Shown: positions 57,201 to 64,000 of the stretch, one piece after another
Numbering within the stretch: position 1 is the first letter of the stretch
How the letters are laid out: every line of letters starts with the position of its first letter
NCBI GenBank assembly: GCA_015680905.1
Contig: CM027377.1
Location: forward strand, 29,288,501 to 29,352,500
Source: Coptis chinensis
Taxonomy: Eukaryota; Streptophyta; Magnoliopsida; Ranunculales; Ranunculaceae
Reading direction: 5' to 3'
DNA length: 64,000 bases
Program-made: the position numbers and the translations under genes
Notes under the pieces: model-generated
What the model was told of the DNA's origin: nothing
The model's input: the letters and a program-made list of their open reading frames with translations, nothing else
The model's database searches: none

Positions 57201-57960
57201 GGTACTAAAGACAAAGACACACCACAATCGACACAATTCCCACTCAGTCGCCGACTAGTCAAGGTAAAGTATCTCCTCAGAGCCTGTTTCCGTTCCTCCC
57301 GCACCATGTCTTCATGTACACACGGTTATTCTTCTCATCCCTCTTCGTTCTCGCGACTCATATCCGAAGTGGCCTTTGGTGGCACAATAGTAACATTGCC
57401 TCTCTCGCTTGGGAGTTCTAGCTTCACCCCTAGATTTACTTCGCCATCATCACCTCTAGACGAGATGGTTTTGCTTCGACCTCTCCCCGCTTTCTCTGCG
57501 AAAAGGATCTCCTCGAGGTGAGAAGAGCCGCTTGCACTCCTTCTAGTCTCCTCATTCAACAAAGACGTGGTAGCCATCTCCATGGTAACAATTCCATCCT
57601 TGGGTCGCTCCATGTAGAAACCGCTAATGTCTCCCAACTTTCGGGTAGAGCCTAATAGAAACAAAGCCTCAACTTCGTCTCCCAAATTGATCTTCATCAA
57701 ATGCATCGATTGATGATATTCTCAGACTTCATTAAGATGCTCGGACATTGAAGAACCTTCTTGGTACTTTTGTGTCCGCAAACTTTTAACGACTAGCACT
57801 TTGTTTCCACCCGACTTTCTCTCATAAAGGTCTTGAGTTTCCATCCATAGTCCGAAGTCTCTCTTAGGCCACATGGTGAAAGACAACGCCGCCAATCCAT
57901 CCGAATGTATCCAATCGCTTTTCGTCAAGCTTTTTCCACTTTCGGCCTCATCATCCTTTT
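54268..57960 (-). pseudogene. copia gag-pol polyprotein remnant
   Basis: From 5' to 3' on the minus strand: gag (57335-57928; LYERKSGGNKVLVVKSLRTQ, KYQEGSSMSEHLNE); protease (about 57116-57307; SEWVIDLGASYHVT, the motif with DLGAS in place of the usual DSGA/S); integrase core end (56202-56459; VRSDNG, WNGIAERMNRTIVERMRCML); reverse transcriptase (54987-55490; NKWIYKVKHRE, GFGQRKGIDFDEIF, SLYGLKQAPRQ, and ILCMWMIC near 54987 where the YVDDM catalytic motif is expected, one base out); end of reverse transcriptase and RNase H (54268-54862; SAVGGLMYAMVCTRPDIAF). Integrase before reverse transcriptase defines Ty1/copia. Frames change every 60-80 codons. Confidence 0.85.
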
Positions 57961-58205
57961 CTCGGTTTTACTCCCTCATTCTCAATGGGAAGTGCCAAGT
58001 CCTTGCAGATAGCAAGTCTTCCATCTTGGCTTTCCGGATGGTGTAGTTCTTCCTATTCGGACTCATCATACGAAAGTGTTCACGGAATGGTCCATCCGTA
58101 CCGCTTATTTAACCTCAAATCTTCTCTCGAATTTTAAATTGAAACACCTTCCGACCAGATTCGGATAACACCCTAGGCTATTCTAACCAAGGCTCGATAC
58201 CCACT

Positions 58206-58510
58206 TGTTGGGGATTATACCAATACCAATCGGTTCCCCACTACATGTGATAACTTGTATGAACACACAATTCAACTCCGACAAAATCTAAATATCAACT
58301 ACAACCTATACTAACATGCCCAACTCGCTAAAACAACTATCAACAACAAATAATAATGTAAAGCAAGAAAAGCAAACCACAACACAAAGATTTACCGTGG
58401 TTCGCCAATGATGCCTACTTCCACAAAGAGCCTTTCTTAATAAAGTGGGAAGGAAGATTACAATCTCTCCCTTACAAATCTCACACCTTACTAGATCACT
58501 CTTTATCTTT
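58206..58510 (-). repeat. partial LTR of the copia element (5' in element sense)
   Basis: Matches 53276-53575 with scattered one-base gaps and ends around agatcactctttatctttta, where host-like sequence takes over. About 400 bp of the LTR is missing or scattered. Confidence 0.8.
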
Positions 58511-58516
58511 TACGGT

Positions 58517-58882
58517 GTAAAGAACTTCAACAACAGATGGTTCTCTGTGTTGATGTTTTAGACCTGCTTTTTATCCTTGCTAGTAAGAAATTGTTAGGTT
58601 AGGTTTTCCAAAAGCACTGTGGTTTTTGGTTTTATCTCCAAAAATCCAAATTGTTAAGTTCGAAAGCCGGCTCAGTCAGTTCACTCAAACATGATATCCA
58701 TTTTACTGGTAAAAACATAGGCTTTTTCAGTTGACTAAATTATGCCCTATTTAGTCCAATGCAAAAGATTTCGGAACCAGAACTACATCTAGGTTTTTTG
58801 TGCTAGAAGCGCTATTGCCGTCGAGTTAATGGTGTTTAGAACTTAACTTTTTATCAATTCTTGAAAGTTGTTGGAAAGTTGA
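58517..58882. repeat. right copy of the duplicated flank, interleaved with LTR pieces
   Basis: It follows the order of 52902-53266, but at least two LTR blocks (gttaggttaggttttccaaaa near 58592 and tttttggttttatctccaaaa near 58624, each also found at 53639-53700) are set into it in place of host bases. After 58882 it continues into gaacagttctatc, the presumed original right flank. Confidence 0.82.
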
Positions 58883-60183
58883 ACAGTTCTATCTTCAATC
58901 TGCAACTGGAACTTCTACCAAGAGCCCAAGACACCATACATTCCTCACACCTATGAGATCAACATTCTTAAACCTGTTTTTGCTTTACAGATTTTGCATT
59001 TCCAAGCAGAGAAGGCTAACATAGTTTACAAAACTAAATATTGTGTGATATGCAAAAGTTCTTCATATTTTCGTATACGTTAGTGTTAGTTTAGAAGAAG
59101 CTGATGAAATTTTTGCCAATAACCCTAAAAGCACAGGTCTCTTGTGTTTGCAGCCAACACAGCTCCCTAATATATCTATCTAGCATTTTGTAACAGATTT
59201 GTTTGGTCACAGAAGTTACTGATTAAAATTGTTGTGAATTTTATATGTCACAGTGGCAAGCTATAGAAGGCACAAGTGTTTTTGCCAAGGTATATATGCA
59301 CCCCGACTCTTTCTTATCACCGGTTGAGAGAAAGAACTAAGTCGCAATGTTGCTACCAGCGAATAGAAGGCTCCGCTTCGATTGGATGCCATGTGGGTCT
59401 TCATTGTAATGTCAGGTATCTCTCTTCTTTCGATCTATTGTTTGTGTTCACAAGAGTTTTTACTGTTATGGTTAGCTAAATAGATTTTTCACAATTTTCT
59501 GTCAGCATTCAATTTCCTGTTGAGTGTCTGTTTTTCTTTTTTTAAAGGTTGGTACTCTCCTTATGTCTAAACTCTAAAGTAATATTGTCACTCTACACTC
59601 TTCCCTGTTCCCCCCCTCCCTCTGAATACAAATAACATTTCCCCAGTAGTAGGATACTTTATAGATTTTTATGGTCAGCATTGCTGTGCTTAGCATAATG
59701 GTTTCAGTTAAAGGATTCAATGATTCTGGTGAAGAGATTGATATCCATCGGTGTTCTTCTATTTTTCTTAATGAGAAATTTGAACATATATGTGTGGTTT
59801 CATTCACAGGAAAAATGCAGAAAGGCTATAGGAGGTTTTACCATATTGTTTTAGGCCATTTCTTAATGATAGACGTGGTTGCAGTGAGAAATAAGCTAGT
59901 CCACGTATCCAGAAAATTGCTAAACAAATTTCTGAATTGATCAATTAAAAGTTTAAAATTACGCAGAAAGTTAAATCAAAATGAAATGTAACCAGGTCAT
60001 AAATTATCCTATCACTATATGGCCCTACTTAAACGAAAGAACACCACTGAAGCCTAATTTCTCAAGTTTGTAAAACCATTAGGATAAACCAAGGACAAAA
60101 GGAACTAGGCCAAACAAATAGAACAGTCTTTTATAGCAAGCTGGTAAACTTGATCAACAATTCCGATTTAAAATAAAACAAGC
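58883..60183. other. no gene recognised between copia element and ATL gene
   Basis: Open frames of up to 89 codons (for example 59671-59940, +) show no family features. The last 200 bases are probably the 3' untranslated region of the minus-strand ATL gene. Confidence 0.4.
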
Positions 60184-60750
60184 TTAAACAACTGGTTCTG
60201 CTGGAGAATTTTGCAGAGGAGATGTATTGGAGCTCAACTGAATCCCACCTGCAGTTTGTTGGCTCTCCCTGAATTCGAATCCAACTTCGCCTGGATGGCT
60301 ACTTCCCTCACCCGAAACCATGCAGCTTTTCTTTAAATTGGCACTAGTTCGACAAATTGGACAAATTGGTGTCTTTAGCAACCATGAATCAATACATTGG
60401 GAATGAAAGCTGTGGTTACATCTTGGGAGTAACCGACATCTATCCCCCACCTTCAGGTTCTCCAAGCAAACAGCACAATCTACAGGGTTACTATCCTTTT
60501 CTTCTGCCTTAAAATTGTAGCAAGGAAGCTTTCCCAAATCAACACTGGGCATGTTATAGCATGTACTCCTCCTCGGAACAATGTTAACTGGAGCGAAAGT
60601 CCATCTATAGGGCCCCCCACCAACACAAAAATGAACTAAAAGCAAAAGACCAACACCAACAAATAAAAATATAAGACATACCAGAATTCCCATCATTATA
60701 ACCTCAGGTGAAAGAACAGGAATCCTGTAAATCATAACAAGCTCCCACAA
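60184..60750 (-). CDS. ATL-family RING-H2 finger protein (putative E3 ubiquitin ligase)
   Basis: 188 codons without intron, typical for ATL genes. One hydrophobic segment (about residues 17-41, MMGILVCLIFLFVGVGLLLL) anchors it in a membrane. It is followed by a basic/aromatic linker, a short LPCYNF block and a RING-H2 domain. The zinc ligands are C92, C95, C111, H113, H116, C119, C130 and C133. L108-P109 stand two residues before C111, and W123 four residues after C119, as is usual for this family. ATL proteins pass ubiquitin from E2 to substrates at membranes and often respond to stress or elicitors. The ATL GLD motif is weak here (VDLGKLPCYNF). The C-terminal 50 residues are Ser-rich and probably disordered. 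Start: first Met of the frame, 16 residues before the hydrophobic segment. Substrate unknown. Confidence 0.9.
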   Translation of the reverse strand: MWELVMIYRIPVLSPEVIMMGILVCLIFLFVGVGLLLLVHFCVGGGPYRWTFAPVNIVPRRSTCYNMPSVDLGKLPCYNFKAEEKDSNPVDCAVCLENLKVGDRCRLLPRCNHSFHSQCIDSWLLKTPICPICRTSANLKKSCMVSGEGSSHPGEVGFEFRESQQTAGGIQLSSNTSPLQNSPAEPVV

Positions 60751-63700
60751 ACACTTCTAGAAACAGCCAAAGCAATTCTTTCCTAATTCATGAAAGTAGT
60801 TTCTGCAATCAAACCACCTCCATAAATTGCAGTAAAAGATCGAAGGAAAACAATTATAACCAGTAAAGATGAAGAAGAAAACTGAAAGTTACAGATGTCC
60901 GGGTTGTTCTGAAATAGTTTGGTGAAGTAGTGACATGCAGAAACTGAAGTTTTTAGCTTTAACAGGTGTTGGTGGTTGTTCTATTTGTTTTTCAATAAAT
61001 TTTGACAATTTTTAGTAACTGGCCAGTGAAAAATATTAGTCACCGTATCAGGTGGCCAGGTTTATGTGGCATAGGAGGTCAGGGTCATTTACCTTGTGCT
61101 TCATACAGATTTTGAATTAGCTGTATTCGATCAAAGCTCATAATGCCCAATGGTCCTCAGAATTATTGTCAGATGGACTGTTCCTAGGTTCACCCACTGT
61201 ACCATCAATTCTAGTCTTGATCATGTAAGGCTGGTAATGATTTCTCGACTTCATACATAGTAATAATTTTTTGTAGATGTTATTATGATAACTAGTAATT
61301 TATGTGAATGCATGCAAACAGCAAATGATTTAATTAGAATAGTGATTAGTCAACAAGTACAAGTAGGATTTAAAATGGATCTTCAAAGCAATCAATAAGG
61401 ATTAAATATGGAAATTTTAAATAAAAAGTACAAAAGAAGCATAAAAAGACTTAAAAAAAGACGGGTTTAATGCCTAAAATTATGTCGTTTTAGATGGTTC
61501 GCCCTCGCATTTACTTACGTGCTAAAGAAAACGGCACTAAAATGAAACAAAAAATCTATATCTAAATCAAAATTAATAGGCAGGATACACAAAGTGGTTG
61601 TCATACAGAGGGGCCGGTTGATAGACTTTCGGGGTTCTTTTATGCTTTGTTTGTTCTATGTTTTGCTTTCTGATACAAACGATTGCTACCATGTTTGTCG
61701 TAATCCTTGCTTCTGCATGATTTCTAGTAACACATCGGTACTAAAATGTTTGGTTTATAGAGATGGCACCAAAACTGGTGGAGATTTTTCTTTTTCTTTT
61801 TCTTTTTTATGGATGGAAACCAAAATGATGGTGAATGCAAAGTTCTACATGCATGAAAACCAACTTGCTTTTTCAGGTCTGAGACATCTTGATTCAACAA
61901 GATAAGAAGAAACTACAGGGAATCAGTCCATGAGAGGATCATGAAGAATTTGATCTTCATATATGTTCAACAGTGAGGTCTCTCAAGGGCACCATAGAAC
62001 TTGATAATGAAAAATCTCACTATAGGGATATGTACAAAATTGCACTATAGGGATATGAACAAAGTTGGAGACCTAGCTTGTATATGAGGAACATCTTTAT
62101 TTCTATTTTACAAAGGTGCAAGCTGAGTATAAATATTTTATTAAGAACGGAAATGAAAACAACCGAATCTATCATAGGCTTAAAAGCCAAGCATAATGGG
62201 GACTTTCTATCATTTAATGAGCACTATCTATAACCACTACCATATTTAAGATATTGAATTAGCCTTTATCATTCTACAATTTACAATACCTTTAACTTAT
62301 TACTCTATGTAATATTTATTTGCTCGCTTCTGTATTTGGTTTGGTTTTTCTTACCCTCATTCCCTCCCATGGTTTTTTCATCCTTGTTAGTGCTAGTAGG
62401 TAGTAGACAAAAGCTTCTTAAATCTTAGAGCTCCTAGCTTTAACCCCAGGTCCCTTAGTCTTCACTAGCTCCATGACAATACTTTGGTAGCTTCCTCAAA
62501 GGCCTTTGCAGAAACTTGTAAGTTGCATGCAGAGGCAGTAGTCTCTAGGCACAAGCACTTACGTGTTCCACAAAATTTCTCTGAGTTGTTGAACAGTGTC
62601 TTTCAAGGTTATGAAGTTGGGGAGGCTCTCCTTGTGAATGACTTAAAAGAAAAGGAAGGAGGAGGAGGAGGAGGAGGGCTTAGGATATGGGGCATAATTA
62701 TAGGAAATCAAGGTTGAGGATTTGAAATGTATTTGTGCAATTTCAGGAGTGATGGAGCAGTCTGTGACTCTGTGACTCTGTCAGTGACTTCCCCAAACTC
62801 TTTCTTGTCCACTACTGGGGTATCCGGGTATAACAGCTTCCTTCTCGCTCAGGAAAGGTGATATAGAATCTGATGTGGCAGATGTTTAATCACCAGTTCA
62901 AACACAACAAAAGCCAAGGCCACAAGCTCGACAAGCTGATATAGTCTAACACAAAAGCTCCTCCTTAATCTCAAAACCCACCTGAGAAGGCGCACGATCA
63001 GGATGCAAAACATTTGTGAATCAAATTTGAGGCCTTTGTATTATGACTTGCAAATGTAAACTCCAAAATTTGATTGAAGACAGTGGCACTGTGAAGAGTA
63101 ATGATACCATTTGTCGACGAGAAGAGAAAAAAGAAGTTATTCTTATATGAGGAGCTTCTAATCAATAGGCGGAAAAGTGCAGTTGTCTAATCAATAAGTT
63201 TCTATATATTCTGCAGGAAATTTGTGAGAAGACATGTACAAACGACAGTGCACTTGTCTAAGAGTAAAATGTATAGCAATAAGGATTAAGGAAGACATGG
63301 GAGTGATCAGGAACTAGGGGGCTGAACCCAGACTAAGTGCAGCACCAAGGATCAGAACTTGTAGGTGGATTCCTCCTGAAGACAATGTGATTAAAGCAAA
63401 TACATATGGTGCATCCAAGGGCAACCCGGGGGCTGCGTGAGCTTGTGTAGTTTTCAGAAACTCAGTTGGGTTGTTTTTGTTGGTCTATAGCAAGAATTTG
63501 GGCATCTCAACTAACTACATAACTGAGATATTTAGGCGCCTCGAGTCAATTATGTGCACCGTTTGTCTTTGTTCATATATTTAGAAACTTGTAATCTCTA
63601 TAAAAACAATTGTAATCTCCTTAGAAATTAATCAAGTAAATATTCTCAAATCTCTCTCTAATTTATCAGTTGTGGCCTTTGGAACTAAAAAGTAGATAGA

Positions 63701-64000
63701 GACAAGCAGTGAGCAAGATGACATTATGCAGAATTTACTCGTACTTGGAGGGAAGTCAACTTCTCAGCCGACCGAGCAGGTAATATGGGAGCTTCTCTCG
63801 ATGCTAATAGTTCCATTTTGTACCAGTGTAAGCCACCATGGCAGACTATTATATTTTATATTTGATTGAGAGTGGGAATACTGTCAGATACTTATATAAT
63901 ATATTTCAAATCTTACCAAGACAAAAAATAGTGGGAAAAGTGATGGTATTTAAATGCAATCACTAAAACATTTGGGTTGCAAACTTGGACTCCCAAGAGG
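60751..64000. other. upstream of ATL and right edge of the window, no gene recognised
   Basis: The first few hundred bases should hold the ATL leader and promoter (minus sense). The rest is non-coding as far as I can tell. Small repeats: cactatagggatatg twice (62020, 62043), gtgactct three times near 62763-62785 (one with a g inserted), and (gga)n at 62658-62678. The stretch 63540-63675, with ctctataaaaacaattgtaatctcc, looks like the end of a retrotransposon LTR, but no partner is in the window. Confidence 0.4.

Larger units (their letters stand above)
53276..58516 (-). mobile_element. Ty1/copia LTR retrotransposon, degenerate, with abnormal right end
   Basis: The left LTR (53276-53988, 713 bp) starts TGTTGGGG and ends CTCCAACA, followed by a minus-strand polypurine tract (gggaggggagat). 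At the right, the second LTR starts at 58206, and on the minus strand it is followed by a tRNA-Met-like primer site (gtgggtatcgagc). The minus strand between holds gag, protease, integrase, reverse transcriptase and RNase H pieces in copia order. The right LTR is recognisable only to about 58510; further pieces of it appear interleaved with host flank up to about 58660. The coding part has unusually many one-base shifts. The left flank is gttct; a matching right copy is not next to the LTR. Confidence 0.87.

Noticed and set aside
59671-59940. 89-codon + strand frame as a small gene
   Set aside because: No recognisable domain, no splice context or promoter, and length is within chance for this region.
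62484-62717. 77-codon + strand frame ending in a Gly run
   Set aside because: The Gly run comes from a (gga)n microsatellite and no family feature supports the rest.
63540-63680. LTR-like 3' end with ctctataaaaacaattgtaatctcc
   Set aside because: Composition is suggestive, but no second copy, primer site or boundary is visible before the window ends.
1-64000. CRISPR arrays, rRNA, tRNA genes, bacterial-type operons
   Set aside because: No regularly spaced short repeats with unique spacers, no tRNA cloverleaf or rRNA-like stretch seen; gene structure is eukaryotic.

Overview
The window is nuclear DNA of a flowering plant, most likely a eudicot. It is AT-rich, its genes have GT-AG introns, and its gene families are plant ones (UDP-glycosyltransferase with a PSPG box, ATL RING-H2 ligase, plant DSS1, SP1-type chloroplast E3 ligase). 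Most of the 64 kb is nested transposable elements. Only three genes look intact: DSS1/SEM1 (45149-47842, +), a UGT90A-like glycosyltransferase (49895-51283, +) and an ATL RING-H2 protein (60184-60750, -). I cannot name the species.

Left part (1-18.3 kb). A possible ankyrin-like exon lies near 800. A 9.8 kb non-autonomous LTR element (LARD type, 2062-11872) follows, with two LTRs of about 3.5 kb, a tRNA-Met-like primer binding site and no coding capacity; a 155 bp foldback element is nested in it. Next is a decayed minus-strand copy of an SP1/MUL1-type RING E3 ligase gene (13055-15816) with frameshifts and an internal tandem duplication. The stretch ends in an array built on the 17-nt palindrome TGAACAATGATTGTTCA.

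Middle part (18289-36315). One complete 18,027 bp CACTA (En/Spm) transposon has matching termini, GTT target duplications, subterminal repeats and a decayed transposase. It carries exon pieces, with introns, of at least five unrelated host genes: PRMT1-type methyltransferase, a UspA-domain protein kinase, a bark-storage/nucleoside-phosphorylase-like protein, chaperonin CCT-eta and VPS18. This Pack-CACTA is the most interesting object in the window. An 8.6 kb Athila-type Ty3 retrotransposon later inserted inside the captured CCT-eta exon, with a CTCCA duplication. The order of events can be read: palindrome-array duplication, CACTA carrying its captured exons inserting into the second copy, then Athila (capture before Athila is certain; when each exon was captured is not).

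Right part (36.3-64 kb). It holds a solo LTR with perfect TGTGA duplications, a hAT-type MITE, an OTU-like gene whose expected catalytic Cys and His are both replaced, a two-exon remnant of a nitronate monooxygenase, Helitron-like termini, DSS1 (its 2.5 kb intron holds an in-frame candidate alternative last exon and a TTAA-flanked MITE), the intact UGT, a decayed tandem UGT copy, and a Ty1/copia element whose right end is interleaved with a repeat of its own left flank. That last structure may be an assembly artefact from a heterozygous insertion. The ATL gene follows, then about 3 kb without recognisable features.

The three intact genes have unrelated roles (proteasome lid and BRCA2-type recombination, small-molecule glycosylation, ubiquitin ligation), and nothing suggests that they act together.
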